DNA from: an uncultured Oscillospiraceae bacterium
GTDB taxonomy: Bacteria; Bacillota; Clostridia; Oscillospirales; Oscillospiraceae
Assembly: GCA_947629915.1 (NCBI GenBank)
Contig: CANRFN010000005.1
Coordinates: 39,121-103,120 of the forward strand
Length of the DNA stretch: 64,000 bases
Reading direction: 5' to 3'
Made by a program: the position numbers and the translations under genes. The notes beneath the pieces were generated by a model, which saw only the letters and a program-made list of their open reading frames with translations, ran no database searches and was not told the DNA's origin. Position 1 is the first letter of the stretch. Every line of letters starts with the position of its first letter. Of this stretch, positions 39,982 to 49,509 are shown in pieces.

Positions 39982-40419
39982 CTACAGTTTTTTCGTAAAG
40001 CAGATGATCCGGTTCGCCTCTGCAAACCCCATCTTCAAGTGGAATCGCAGGCTGTCCTCGTTGTCCAGCTCACAGTCGCTGGCAAATTCCGTACAGCCCT
40101 TGGCTTTCGCCCACTTCTGGCACTCCCCTAAGAGCCGGGTTGCAAGTCCCTGCCGCCGGAATCCCTCCCGCACAAAGATGCCCTCCAGATACCCCACGGG
40201 GCTGGTCTCGGTGCCCTCCACGTAGTCCCGCCGCAGCTGGCATTGGGCAAAGCCAACGGGCAGATCGCCTTCGAAGGCGAGAAAGCAGGCGGCATGATCG
40301 CTCGTCACCAGATCCGCAAAGCCCTCCGCGAGGTCCGAGACCGTGCTGTCCTGCCACATTTGCACCGCCAGCTCTGCCAGAACTGCGGTCTCGGCGCTTG
40401 TGGCCTGTCTGATTATCAT
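39982..40419 (-). CDS. GNAT-family N-acetyltransferase
   Basis: A 145-residue acetyltransferase. The acetyl-CoA loop is FRRQGLATRLLGECQKWAKA (residues about 102-121), with the R/Q-x-x-G-x-A form; the EGIFV strand precedes it. The closing LKMGFAEANRIICFTKKL is typical of AAC(6')-like members, so aminoglycoside or small-amine acetylation is possible but not shown. Start ATG 40419 has GGAGGGAG upstream. Confidence 0.88.
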   Translation of the reverse strand: MIIRQATSAETAVLAELAVQMWQDSTVSDLAEGFADLVTSDHAACFLAFEGDLPVGFAQCQLRRDYVEGTETSPVGYLEGIFVREGFRRQGLATRLLGECQKWAKAKGCTEFASDCELDNEDSLRFHLKMGFAEANRIICFTKKL

Positions 40420-40448
40420 GATTCTCTCCCTCCCCAGGCAGCGATCTC

Positions 40449-41015
40449 TCAGCGCAAATCGTGCATCTCAATCCTTGTGCACTGCTGCTCCTCATCAAAA
40501 TCAAACGCCACAATCCATGGCATGACCACCTTGATCCTCTGGAAATCATCGTACCCAAAGGAGGGGCGAAAATAGCGGATCACGGTACACAGGGCCGTCC
40601 CGTGGCTCCCGATGACGATGTTCTTCCCCGCATACCGGTCCAGGAGATGCCGCAGAGCCGCCAGGTTTCTCCTCTGCACTTCCTGCAGGCTCTCTCCATC
40701 AGACAGCTTGAACGTGAAGTCCTCCCACTGTCTCCTGGCAAAGCTGTCAAAATCATCGATCCAGCCGCTTTCCACCTTTCTCTCCCGAAAGGCGTCCACG
40801 ATGTGAATTTCATATCCATACCGCTCTGCAAAGTCCCGGACAGTGTCCACCGCCCTCTTGTACGGGCTGGAAAAGACCGCATCGATCTCCTTGTCTTTCA
40901 GGAATGCGGTGACGAGCGCCCTGTCTCGCATCCCCTTGGGGGAGAGCTCCCGCAGGGCGTCATCGTGGTTGCTGTTGTTCGGCTCTGCATGGCGGACAAA
41001 ATACACTCGCGTCAT
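40449..41015 (-). CDS. Histidine phosphatase (phosphoglycerate mutase-like) family protein
   Basis: A 188-residue protein with the RHAE catalytic box (YFVRHAEPNN, residues 5-14), the second His in IGSHGTAL (about 138) and an acidic residue in SSPYKRAVDT. This is the broad-specificity phosphatase branch rather than glycolytic mutase. Its ribosome binding site (TAGGAGGAG) includes the stop codon of the preceding transposase-like pseudogene, so it has no room for a promoter there other than within that pseudogene. Confidence 0.88.
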   Translation of the reverse strand: MTRVYFVRHAEPNNSNHDDALRELSPKGMRDRALVTAFLKDKEIDAVFSSPYKRAVDTVRDFAERYGYEIHIVDAFRERKVESGWIDDFDSFARRQWEDFTFKLSDGESLQEVQRRNLAALRHLLDRYAGKNIVIGSHGTALCTVIRYFRPSFGYDDFQRIKVVMPWIVAFDFDEEQQCTRIEMHDLR

Positions 41016-41024
41016 AGGCTCCTC

Positions 41025-42448
41025 CTACTGTATCCCCAGCGAGGCCAGGTCCGTGGGGTCGAAGTCAAATTTCCTGCACATCGCATCCAATTTCTCATCG
41101 GGCGATGGGACCACCCACTTCCCGTTCCAGCGCAGACAGTGCACGGCGCTCAGACGGCCGTACAGCGCCTGGGGCGTGATGGGCTTCGCCCCCCGGACCT
41201 TGCGGATGTGATTTTTGGTGTCCGCCACCATCTGGGTGGCCAGGTGGTTCAGAAAGAGCCAGCTCCTCTCCAGGAACTTGTCCACGAGGTAGTCGTTGTC
41301 CTGGGGCAGCAGGACGTCATAGGCCTGGAACAGCTGCTCCATCTCCTGGCGGAGCTTGTACAGCTGATACACCGTTTTCTCCGGCAGGCTCAGCTGATCG
41401 GTCTCCAGCGTGAGCGTACCATGGGCCTTTTTCCCTCCTGCCAGCCTCTCTTCCTCCGATACCTGCTCCAGGCTGCCATATCCATCAGCAGAGCAAGTCG
41501 GCAGGAAATGTTCAACGGACTCACTGCCTCTTATGGGATCTTCCCCCATCGCCTCTATCACGTCCCGTCTCATGCGCAAAGAGTCATCGCAGGCCCAGGC
41601 ATACATATTCAAATAAGCAATCCTGCAGGTATCCCCTTTGCGCACCGAATGATACGAAACTTCTCCACCGTCTACTTTTGCCTTCTCCGAATACTGTCTC
41701 ACGTTTTCCAACAGCGGCTCATTTGCCGCATCCGTTCCGCGCCGCAGCCGCACAATGTACGGGATTTTCATCTCCTCCAGCTGCACCCTGAACGCATCAT
41801 ATCATCGGCGGCCTCCCCGCCTCCGATGCCGATCAGCTGCTTTGCCATCCGCATATCTTCGCACTGTGTCTCAAAGGCCTCCCGGCCTAAGACATAGGAC
41901 GGATTGTTTCCAAAGTACACCGGCATCCCCGCAGTCCCATCATTGCTGGCCGTAAAGGCGTACAGCACATTCAGCTGGTCCAGGTGATATGCCTTTCCGA
42001 GATGTCCGGCTTCTGAGATCAGCGCTCCGGTATCCCGCAGCATCCGGTCTCCGTCCAGCATGAGATAGACTGTGCAGTTCTCGATGTCCGTGGACATGTA
42101 TCAGTAGGAATTATAGTACATGCCCCCTTGAAAGAGATGTGTCATGTTTTGTTTGCTCAGCGAGATGTTAGGAAAGAGGACCCGCAGGATCGAGCGCCTG
42201 TAACAGTGCTCCATCTCCGCCAGCGGGCAGTTGTACACCGCACGCATCAAAGCCATCGCATAGAGGGTACTCCAGCTGTCCCGAAAGCCCAACTGCAGTT
42301 TGGCACGCATCTCCTGCGTGCGGGAATACAGATACAGAACAGGACCTGCGTCCAGGACCTCGCCGATCCCCGTATCATTTCGAGACAGGATAGCGGCGGC
42401 ATCCGTTGCCTTGTTGTCCCTCTCAGACCGTCCTATCTTCTGATTCAT
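41025..42448 (-). pseudogene. Transposase-like paralogue broken by a stop codon and a frameshift
   Basis: Three frames together match the intact 42480-43904 gene. The first piece (MNQKIGRSERDNKATDAAAI...) ends at TGA 42103-42101 exactly where the intact copy has a Trp codon (FWYM against SY-stop-YM). The second piece starts MSTDIENCTVYLMLDGDRML and runs into a frameshift near 41780-41795. The third piece continues QLEEMKIPYIVRLRRG to the common C-terminus CRKFDFDPTDLASLGIQ. The two lesions make a functional product unlikely. Confidence 0.8.
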
Positions 42449-42479
42449 TTTGCACCTCCGCTCATCATCCCTCACTGCC

Positions 42480-43904
42480 CTACCGTATCCCCAGTGAGGC
42501 CAGGTCCGTGGGGTCAAAGCCGAACTTCCTGCACATCGCATCCAGTTGCTCATCGGGCGCTGGAACCACCCATTTCCCGTTCAGGCACAGGCAGCGGACA
42601 GCGCTCAGCCGTCCATACAGCGCCTGGGGCGAGAACGCCATCCCCTTCTGGACCTTGCGTGCATGCGCATAGGTGTCTGCCACCATCTGGCTGGCCAAGA
42701 GGTTGAGGAACATCCAGCTATCTTCCACGAACGCCTCCTCGAGATAGGACACGTCCTGGGGCAGCAGGGCATCATAGGCCTGGAGGGACTGCTCCATCCG
42801 CTGGCGGAGCTGATACAGCCGGTAGACCTTTTGGCTTGAGAGCTTCAGCCCGTAGGTCTGCAGGGTAAGGGTGCCGATGGTACCCGAGCCGCCCGCCAGC
42901 ATCTCCTCCTCTGAGACCTGCTCCGGCCCGAGAACGCCCTCCTTATATTGAAGGGGCAGTATGTGATCCACCGGCATCTCCGACCCCCAGGGATCTTCAC
43001 TCCTCTGGCGAATCATCTCTCTTCTCGCCTGCAAATCGTTGTCTCTGGCCGCTGTAAAAAGGTCCAGAAACACCGAGCAGCTGTGATCTTCCCTGTGCAG
43101 AGAGAGAACGTAAAGAGACCTGCCATTCACCTCCACACGCTCCGGATAGCTACCGAGCCTGGCCAGCTCCAGGCCTTTTGTCTCATCATTGCCCCGTCTC
43201 AGCCGCACAATGTACGGGATCTCCATCTCCTCCAGCTGCGCCCGGAGGCCGTCTTCGGCAGCCTCCCTGCCGCCAATCGCGATGACGCGCTTCGCCTTTT
43301 TGAGGTTCTTGCACGTCATTTCAAAGCTGTCTCGGCTGATATCGCAGCTGCCATTGAGCGCATAGAAGATCGGCATGCCAGCGGTTCCATCCGCATTCGC
43401 CTCAAAGGCGTACAGGACATTCAGCTGGTCCAGGTGATATGCCTTCCCGGGATGTCCCGGGCGATCTGGCAGCGGCTTTCCGGTATCCCGCAGCATCCGG
43501 TTCCCATCCAGCATGAGAGTGAGGGTGCGGTTCTCCGCATCATCGGCCATGTACCAGAAAGAGCGGTACTGCACAACCTCACGGAGCAGGTCGATCACAC
43601 TCTGTTTGCGCAGCGAGACGTTGGGAAAGAGAAGCCGCAGGATCGAGCGGTTGAAACAATTCCCCATCTCAGACAAGGGGCAGCCGTAGACCGCCCGCAG
43701 CATGGCCATCGCATAGAGGGTGCTCCAATCCTCCTGGAAGACCTTCTGCAGTTTGGACCGCATCTCCCCTGTGCGGGAGAGCAGGTACAGGATGGGCCCC
43801 GCCTCCAGGATCTCACCTACGGCAGGCTCCTTGCACGGCCGCACAGGAGAGACGGCATCTGCTGTCCCGCCGTCTTGCTCTGGCCGCTCCATCTTTTGAT
43901 TCAT
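42480..43904 (-). CDS. Transposase-like protein (IS1634/IS4-related), intact copy
   Basis: A 474-residue protein from ATG 43904 (MNQKMERPEQDGG), with GGAGGCG upstream. It shows the layout of IS1634-type DDE transposases: LTLMLDGNRMLRD (candidate first Asp), VIAIGGREAAEDG, IPYIVRLRRG, and the C-terminal YQLRQRMEQSLQAYDALLPQ, where R-x-x-M-E-Q is the likely third acidic residue. It is a tandem duplicate (about 1.45 kb period) of the pseudogene to its left. No terminal inverted repeats or target duplications could be identified, so mobility is uncertain; domestication is possible. Confidence 0.7.
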   Translation of the reverse strand: MNQKMERPEQDGGTADAVSPVRPCKEPAVGEILEAGPILYLLSRTGEMRSKLQKVFQEDWSTLYAMAMLRAVYGCPLSEMGNCFNRSILRLLFPNVSLRKQSVIDLLREVVQYRSFWYMADDAENRTLTLMLDGNRMLRDTGKPLPDRPGHPGKAYHLDQLNVLYAFEANADGTAGMPIFYALNGSCDISRDSFEMTCKNLKKAKRVIAIGGREAAEDGLRAQLEEMEIPYIVRLRRGNDETKGLELARLGSYPERVEVNGRSLYVLSLHREDHSCSVFLDLFTAARDNDLQARREMIRQRSEDPWGSEMPVDHILPLQYKEGVLGPEQVSEEEMLAGGSGTIGTLTLQTYGLKLSSQKVYRLYQLRQRMEQSLQAYDALLPQDVSYLEEAFVEDSWMFLNLLASQMVADTYAHARKVQKGMAFSPQALYGRLSAVRCLCLNGKWVVPAPDEQLDAMCRKFGFDPTDLASLGIR

Positions 43905-43957
43905 TTTGCGCCTCCGCCTTCTATCCTGAAACCCGAATCGATCGCAGGGCCAAAAAG

Positions 43958-45997
43958 TCACTGGGAGGTAATCCCGAGCAAGTGAAAGAACATCGCATCT
44001 CTGTTTTGCGTTGGATCTTTTCTCTCCCTTTTATCTGGTTCAAGAGTCAGATCCAGATTCTTGTATGCATCGAGCTGATGGAATATTTCTTTTATTGATG
44101 TGCTATTGAGCCAACGGAAAAGCTCTATTTCGGCCTCGAGCGCCTGACCTGTAAGAGTGCCGGCGGCCACGCCGTCCGCGATTATTTTGGACTGCCGCGC
44201 CCTCGCGTCTCTGAGCTGCTGATCGAGAAATGCCTCATAGCAAAGGGAGACAAACTGGCAGAACAGTCTCCCGTCCAAGGACACATCGGCGTGCAAACAA
44301 GCGGTATCCGCATCCCGAAATACCTTGTCTATCTGAAAGCTCGCCTCGGTTCTCTCCCGCATTCGATACTCGCGCAAGACTTCATCGTTTGGCATCTTCT
44401 TGAAACTGAAGATCACAAAACAACCGCATAAGCTGAGATCCTCATCAATTTTATCATGTTTAAAAGCGACTGACACTCCACCGATCTTGGTGTTTGGCTT
44501 AACATTCAAATAGTTCTTGTGCTTTTGCAGCTGCATGGCGAGACAATTCGTGTTGCCGAACCTCTCAACGTCTTTCTTTGCCTCATACAGTTGCTGGATA
44601 AAATCATGCCGCTCAACCCGTTCCCTCTTCTCGTCAAGAAAGAAGTACAGGTATCCTCGATGCGTTGTGTACACCACTTCGCCAGCTGCAACGCCGTCCC
44701 TTGCCCTTTGCCTTTCATGGGGAAAAGCGTGCTCCAGGCAAACCATTTCGCAGTGCACATCCGTATCAAACGGGCACACATTGTCCGGGCTATTCAGGAT
44801 CCCGCGGACTTTCTGGAATTCTGATTGGATCCCTTCGCCCTGAATGGGGGCTCTCATGAGAACGTCACAGTGTTTGCTTGAAATGAAAGACAGATTGCTC
44901 TCGCTGAAAAATTCACTGTCCAGGATGACCTTTACTACCTTCTTGCCTCGGACTTGTGCACCTCGATTTGCCAATTCAATGAGGTTGGACACAACGGGAA
45001 TAGATCCGCGCTCTGTGAAAAAGGAGATCGGCTCTCCGGTCTGTGCGCTAAACAATGTAAATACTTTTGCAGCAGGAAGTTCATCATTTCCTTTGTCTGT
45101 TGTTGTGGAGTCTACAAGAAACAGCGCCTGGCCCGGACACCGCCTGGCTCGCTCTGAGAAGAAGCGATCAGGCGCCGATGGGTCCAAGCCGATGTGATTC
45201 ATGACTGCAATACACAGATCCGAAGAGATACCGCCACGATAGGGAAGGCGGTGGGAAATGCTCCAAGCCTCCATATCGAGAATGGCCTCGCCTTGCGTGG
45301 CTGTCCAAAACCTGGCCATGGACAGTACCTTTTGCGCGGTTTCTCTGTCGCCAGGAAATGCCTGTTCCACAGCTCTGTCGATTCCAGAAGCTCTTCCAAT
45401 CCAGTCGAGCAGAGCATCCGCCATGTAGGACGTTTTTCTCACAAAGGCACTCTTCCCCTCCAGAACCGCTCGCACTTTCTCAGCATCGGTGAAGTCCTGA
45501 ATGAACCTGGCCGCCGCAGCTGCTGCTCCCCGCGCTTCGCTCTCACCATCAGCATTGCCCTGCCCAGAAGATGTGTCCGCGTATTGGGCAGATTGAAAAG
45601 AGCCAGAGGCCCGCCCTCCGCTCGAACGCGCAGCATCTCCTGGGGTGCGGCCCGTTCGATCCCTTGGCGAATCGTCCTGGCCATCCGCAGCCGGGCTTTC
45701 TGCAGGGGCAATCCCCTCCTGCACCGCAAAAGCGTGCAACCAGTGTTCCCATTTGGCTTCCGCCGCTTTTCTCCTCTGAAAATCGCGTCCGCTCAGACTT
45801 TTGGGTCTCGTCTCGATCATATCTTTGAGGTCCGATTTGCCGGGCGGAAGTTTGCCAATCAGCCTGGTGGCCATTTGCCTGTCTGTCTTCGTCTCTGGGT
45901 TGTGCATGGAAATACGGTCGTAGACATACGTCTCGCCGGACTTCTGCACTTTTTTCTGAATGTCCCGCCGGAGTTTTCCCGTTATTTCTGGCTCCAT
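43958..45997 (-). CDS. DDE transposase, IS1634-like, long form
   Basis: A 679-residue protein. ATG 45997 (MEPEITGKLRRDIQKK) is chosen because the upstream open frame merely reads through the end of the neighbouring paralogue. Catalytic residues are recognisable: Asp in LFLVDSTTTDKG, Asp in VKVILDSEFFSESN, Glu in YRMRERTEASFQIDK. A low-complexity Ala/Gly/Ser linker (about residues 115-160) separates an N-terminal DNA-binding part. It is much longer than its neighbours and has a different C-terminus (MFFHLLGITSQ). It may be the only one of the four able to catalyse transposition. Confidence 0.82.
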   Translation of the reverse strand: MEPEITGKLRRDIQKKVQKSGETYVYDRISMHNPETKTDRQMATRLIGKLPPGKSDLKDMIETRPKSLSGRDFQRRKAAEAKWEHWLHAFAVQEGIAPAESPAADGQDDSPRDRTGRTPGDAARSSGGRASGSFQSAQYADTSSGQGNADGESEARGAAAAAARFIQDFTDAEKVRAVLEGKSAFVRKTSYMADALLDWIGRASGIDRAVEQAFPGDRETAQKVLSMARFWTATQGEAILDMEAWSISHRLPYRGGISSDLCIAVMNHIGLDPSAPDRFFSERARRCPGQALFLVDSTTTDKGNDELPAAKVFTLFSAQTGEPISFFTERGSIPVVSNLIELANRGAQVRGKKVVKVILDSEFFSESNLSFISSKHCDVLMRAPIQGEGIQSEFQKVRGILNSPDNVCPFDTDVHCEMVCLEHAFPHERQRARDGVAAGEVVYTTHRGYLYFFLDEKRERVERHDFIQQLYEAKKDVERFGNTNCLAMQLQKHKNYLNVKPNTKIGGVSVAFKHDKIDEDLSLCGCFVIFSFKKMPNDEVLREYRMRERTEASFQIDKVFRDADTACLHADVSLDGRLFCQFVSLCYEAFLDQQLRDARARQSKIIADGVAAGTLTGQALEAEIELFRWLNSTSIKEIFHQLDAYKNLDLTLEPDKRERKDPTQNRDAMFFHLLGITSQ

Positions 45998-46151
45998 TTC
46001 TGCCTGCCCCCTCGCCTGTATCGTTGCCCGTATATCAACCCTGCTATCACACAGCCAGCCAATGCATATGTCAAGTGTAATCTGCACAGTTTGGGTGAAA
46101 GCGGTACCCGTTTGGGCCCTGCTATCGGATTTCCGCCTCGACTCTGTCCCT

Positions 46152-47837
46152 TTATCCAACGCCCAGAGAGCCAATGTCCGTGGGATCAAAGCCGATCTCT
46201 CTGCAGATCGCAGCCACATCCGCATGAACCGGCGGGAACATCCACTTTCCGTCCACCAGACTGCACTGGACATAGTTCAAGCACATCAACCAGGACCGGG
46301 CGTCCATCTCCTGCTCCCCCACTGCATGGAGCTGAGATGCAGCCTCTGCAATCATCTGGCCGGCGAGGTAGTTCAGAAAGAGCCATCCCTCATCGCCAAA
46401 CCCGTCCCCCAGATACAAGGCATCCTGCAGCAGGAGCGCATCAAAGGGTTGAAAAAGCTGCTCCATCTGCTGCCGGAGCCGATACAGCCGATACCCGTCT
46501 TCCGGAAGCAGTTTCTCATCATCCGTCTGCAGGGCGAGGGAGCCGTATGTTCTCGGCCCGCCGGCCTCCCTCTCCTCATCGGCGGCCGCGCAGAGCAGAT
46601 ATCCGTCCTGCCCAATGAGCAGAGATAGTTCATGTTCCACGGGTTCCTGGCACGCAGCGCCCGTCTCACGGATCGGACATTCTCTTGCCAGGCTCCGGCA
46701 CTGCGCATCGTACTCCTCCGTCTGCAGGTGCGGGTCCAGATAGGCAAAGATCCGGGACTTCTCTCTGCGCAGGGCTGTGCACCCAATGACCCGGTCCCGC
46801 TCCAGGATGGTTCCGGAGTAGGCCTCCAGGGCGCCAAAGCTGAAGTCTTTCGTCTCCGCGCTGTCCCGTCGCAGTGGGATGAGGTATGGAATCCCCAGAA
46901 GTCTCAGCAGTTGATAGCACTCCGGCCTCGCCGTCTCCTTGTCCCCGATGCCGGTGAGGCCCTCTGCCGACTTCATCTCGGCCCAGGCCATCATGATATC
47001 GCCCCTGTCTACAGTGCCGCTCTCACACGGTCTGTAGAAGCAGGGCATCCCCACCATCTTGTCCGCATTGGCGGCAAAGGCAACCATCACATTGAGGCCA
47101 TCGTAGTATTTGGAGACCTCATACGGCAGGAAGGGGTGCCCCGCCAGCTTCTCGGCTGCACGGAGCAATCTCCCTCCATCCAAGATCAGGTACAGCGTGC
47201 GCCCCTCTACCTCCCTCTGCAGATACTTGCCGGTATGCCGCCGCGTCAGGCAGTCATGGAACAGGTCGGACAGGGCACTCTTGTCCAGGGAGATGTCCGG
47301 ATAGAGCTTGTACAGCAGGGAGCGGTCCATGTTCTGCTGCAGCTCAGACAGCGGGCAGGTGTAGATCGCCCGCAGCATGGCCACGCAGTAGATCGCGGTC
47401 CACTTCCGCGGAAAGATCTTCTGCAGTTGGGTCCGCATCCTCTCGGTCTGCCTGATAAGGTACACAACGGCACCGGCATCCAGAATCTCCTCCACCCGTC
47501 CAGATCTGGCCTTTGGGACAGGTTTCTCTGGGCCATCTGCCGTCCCACAGGCTACTCCCAACCCACTTGTCCTGGCCTCACTGTTCTCCCCTGCCGCCGC
47601 TGCCTCCGAAGGCGCTCTCTCGGGCGCAGCTTCATTGCGGTGCCTGCTGGGCACCAGTCCCTCCGGGGTGATCCTGCCGATGATGGAGCCGGATCGCTTT
47701 GTCCTCCTCTTGGACACGGGATCCCAGACGCTCTCACGGTTGTACAGATACCATCTCCCGCTGATGTACTTGATCTCCGTGTCCTTCGGCTTGTCAAAGG
47801 CCTTGACGTAGTCCGGCCGTTCGATCTTTCGTTCCAT
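46152..47837 (-). CDS. Transposase-like protein (IS1634/IS4-related), full N-terminus
   Basis: A 561-residue protein with the IS1634-family N-terminal pattern: KPKDTEIKYISGRWYLYNRE then SVWDPVSKRRTKRSG and IIGRITPEGLVPS. The middle has YLILDGGRLLRAAEKL and a GIGDKETARPE block; the C-terminal part has YRLRQQMEQLFQPFDALLLQ and ends GFDPTDIGSLGVG like its paralogues. It is the rightmost member of a four-gene leftward array. The N-terminal domain is missing from the 42480 copy, which starts about 90 residues later. Confidence 0.75.
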   Translation of the reverse strand: MERKIERPDYVKAFDKPKDTEIKYISGRWYLYNRESVWDPVSKRRTKRSGSIIGRITPEGLVPSRHRNEAAPERAPSEAAAAGENSEARTSGLGVACGTADGPEKPVPKARSGRVEEILDAGAVVYLIRQTERMRTQLQKIFPRKWTAIYCVAMLRAIYTCPLSELQQNMDRSLLYKLYPDISLDKSALSDLFHDCLTRRHTGKYLQREVEGRTLYLILDGGRLLRAAEKLAGHPFLPYEVSKYYDGLNVMVAFAANADKMVGMPCFYRPCESGTVDRGDIMMAWAEMKSAEGLTGIGDKETARPECYQLLRLLGIPYLIPLRRDSAETKDFSFGALEAYSGTILERDRVIGCTALRREKSRIFAYLDPHLQTEEYDAQCRSLARECPIRETGAACQEPVEHELSLLIGQDGYLLCAAADEEREAGGPRTYGSLALQTDDEKLLPEDGYRLYRLRQQMEQLFQPFDALLLQDALYLGDGFGDEGWLFLNYLAGQMIAEAASQLHAVGEQEMDARSWLMCLNYVQCSLVDGKWMFPPVHADVAAICREIGFDPTDIGSLGVG

Positions 47838-47855
47838 TGCCCGCCTCCCGAACGT

Positions 47856-48506
47856 TCAGCGCACCGCCCGCACGCAGCAGGTGTTCTCCCACCGGGCTAG
47901 CACTTCCACTGCGGCAAATCCGGCCTCTTGCAGGACAGCCATCTCGTGCTCCACGGTGAGGGGCGTGTCGTAGTGGCAGAGGGTCTCTTCTCCAATTCCC
48001 TGCTCCGCCTTCCGCCGGCGGAGCTCCTGGAAGTACAGCTGCTCTTCCCGCTCGCCCTCGGCAAAGTAGTCCGTGAGTACAAAGAAGCCGCCCTTTCGGA
48101 GCGCCCGCCGCAGCTTCCGATAGAGTCCCAGCTTCTCCTCCGGGGGGAAGTGGTGGAGAGACTCCACGGACACCGCGGCGTCATAGAGGTTCTCCCCCAG
48201 GGGCAGGTCCAGATAGGAGCCGCAGATCAGGTGCAGGTTGGGATCCCCCGGCCAGCGGACCTGCAGCTGGTCCAGCATGGTCTGGGAGAGGTCTATCCCG
48301 GTGATCTCCGCCCGGGGATTGCGGGCCCGGTACGGCACCAGCTCCAGGCCGGTGCCGCAGCCCAGATCCAGAACCGAGACGGCGCCGTCCGGCAGCTGCT
48401 CGGCGGTGAAGGGATAGAAGGCCTTGGCGCCGGCGATCTCGGTTAGCATGTGTTCATCGTAGCCATCAATCCGGGCTCTGAAAAAGGCGTCCATGGGTTC
48501 CAGCAT
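47856..48506 (-). CDS. Class I SAM-dependent methyltransferase
   Basis: A 216-residue methyltransferase. ATG 48506 (MLEPMDAFFRARIDG) has GAAGGAGG 10 nt upstream. Motif I is VLDLGCGTGLEL (about residues 47-58), followed by ITGIDLSQTML and the motif IV region YDAAVSVESLHHF. The substrate is not predictable; the closest pattern is the UbiE/Methyltransf_25 group. It lies just left of CutC in the same orientation, 44 bp apart, and may share its transcript. Confidence 0.88.
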   Translation of the reverse strand: MLEPMDAFFRARIDGYDEHMLTEIAGAKAFYPFTAEQLPDGAVSVLDLGCGTGLELVPYRARNPRAEITGIDLSQTMLDQLQVRWPGDPNLHLICGSYLDLPLGENLYDAAVSVESLHHFPPEEKLGLYRKLRRALRKGGFFVLTDYFAEGEREEQLYFQELRRRKAEQGIGEETLCHYDTPLTVEHEMAVLQEAGFAAVEVLARWENTCCVRAVR

Positions 48507-48550
48507 CGGTTGGGAACCTCCTTCGTGTTGATTGATTTCACCGTGAGGGA

Positions 48551-49309
48551 TCAGCCGCGCTCCCGGAGCTGCCGGGCGATGCCCTGCACCGCCTCCCGGT
48601 CTGTGAGGGAGTACCGGTCCTCCGGGGGATAGAGGCAGCCGCCGTAGAAGATGGACCGGTTGTTCCGGGTGGAGGTGTCCAACTGCTCCCGGGAGGCGGC
48701 CAGGTGCACCTGGGTGGTGCCGGTCTCCCGGATCACCCGGTCCAGGTTGCGGGCGGTGATGCCGGCGCCGGGGAGGATCTGGATCCGCCCCGCGGCGTAC
48801 TGGATCATCTCCCGCACGGTGTCCGTGCCCAGGGAGACGTCCGGCTCCTGTCCGCTGGTGAGGATGCGGGTGACGCCGAGCTCCGCCAGCTGATCGATGG
48901 CCTCCCTCCAGTCCGGCACCACATCGATGGCCCGGTGGAAGACGCACTCCTTCCCCGCCGAGAGGGCGAGCTCCGCCAGGATGCGGGTGCGCTCCGCGTC
49001 CACGGTGCCGTTCTCGTGGAGAAAGCCAAACACCAGGCCGTCTGCACCGTATTGGAGCAGCAGTTTGGCGTCTTCGATGGCGGTGTCAAACTCAGCTTTC
49101 GTGTAGCAGAAGCCGCCCTCCCGGGGCCGCACCATGGTCAGGATGGGGAAGTCGGTCTCCCGTTTGGCCACCAGCAGGTTCCCGATGGTGGGGGTGAGGC
49201 CGCCGTGAAACAGGTCTCCGTTCAGTTCCACCCGGTCCGCCCCCGCCCTCCAGGCCTCAATGGCGTCTCCGGCGCTGCCGCAGCAGATCTCCAACAGGAT
49301 CTTGTCCAT
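48551..49309 (-). CDS. cutC: CutC family protein
   Basis: A 252-residue TIM-barrel protein from ATG 49309 (MDKILLEICCGSAGDA). CutC hallmarks are present: ELNGDLFHGGLTPTIGNL, MVRPREGGFCYT, DGLVFGFLHENGTVD, ILTSGQE, and LPGAGITARNLD. The family was linked to copper homeostasis, although that role is disputed. The extra upstream residues in the longest frame lack a start signal. Confidence 0.93.
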   Translation of the reverse strand: MDKILLEICCGSAGDAIEAWRAGADRVELNGDLFHGGLTPTIGNLLVAKRETDFPILTMVRPREGGFCYTKAEFDTAIEDAKLLLQYGADGLVFGFLHENGTVDAERTRILAELALSAGKECVFHRAIDVVPDWREAIDQLAELGVTRILTSGQEPDVSLGTDTVREMIQYAAGRIQILPGAGITARNLDRVIRETGTTQVHLAASREQLDTSTRNNRSIFYGGCLYPPEDRYSLTDREAVQGIARQLRERG

Positions 49310-49509
49310 CTCGATTTGCTCCCTTTCCGGCCGTCTTTGTCCCAAACAGCCGCTTTTGATCTCGCCGCCTATGATACCACCGGTCTGCCCTTCCTGCAAG
49401 ACAGGAATCTTCCGGTTCCGGTCCTTGCAGCACAGGGCCGGTTGTGCTATGATGGCGGAAAGCTGCGCTGGAGAAGGCCCCGCCCTCCAGCGCCATGAGG
49501 GGGAGTATC

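Noticed and set aside
41025..42448. UGA read as tryptophan in the broken paralogue
   Set aside because: The same gene also has a frameshift, and UGA is used as a normal stop in neighbouring genes; a pseudogene is simpler.
45998..46273. N-terminal 92 codons of the longest frame of the long transposase
   Set aside because: The segment overlaps the end of the neighbouring paralogue in another frame and has no protein-like pattern.
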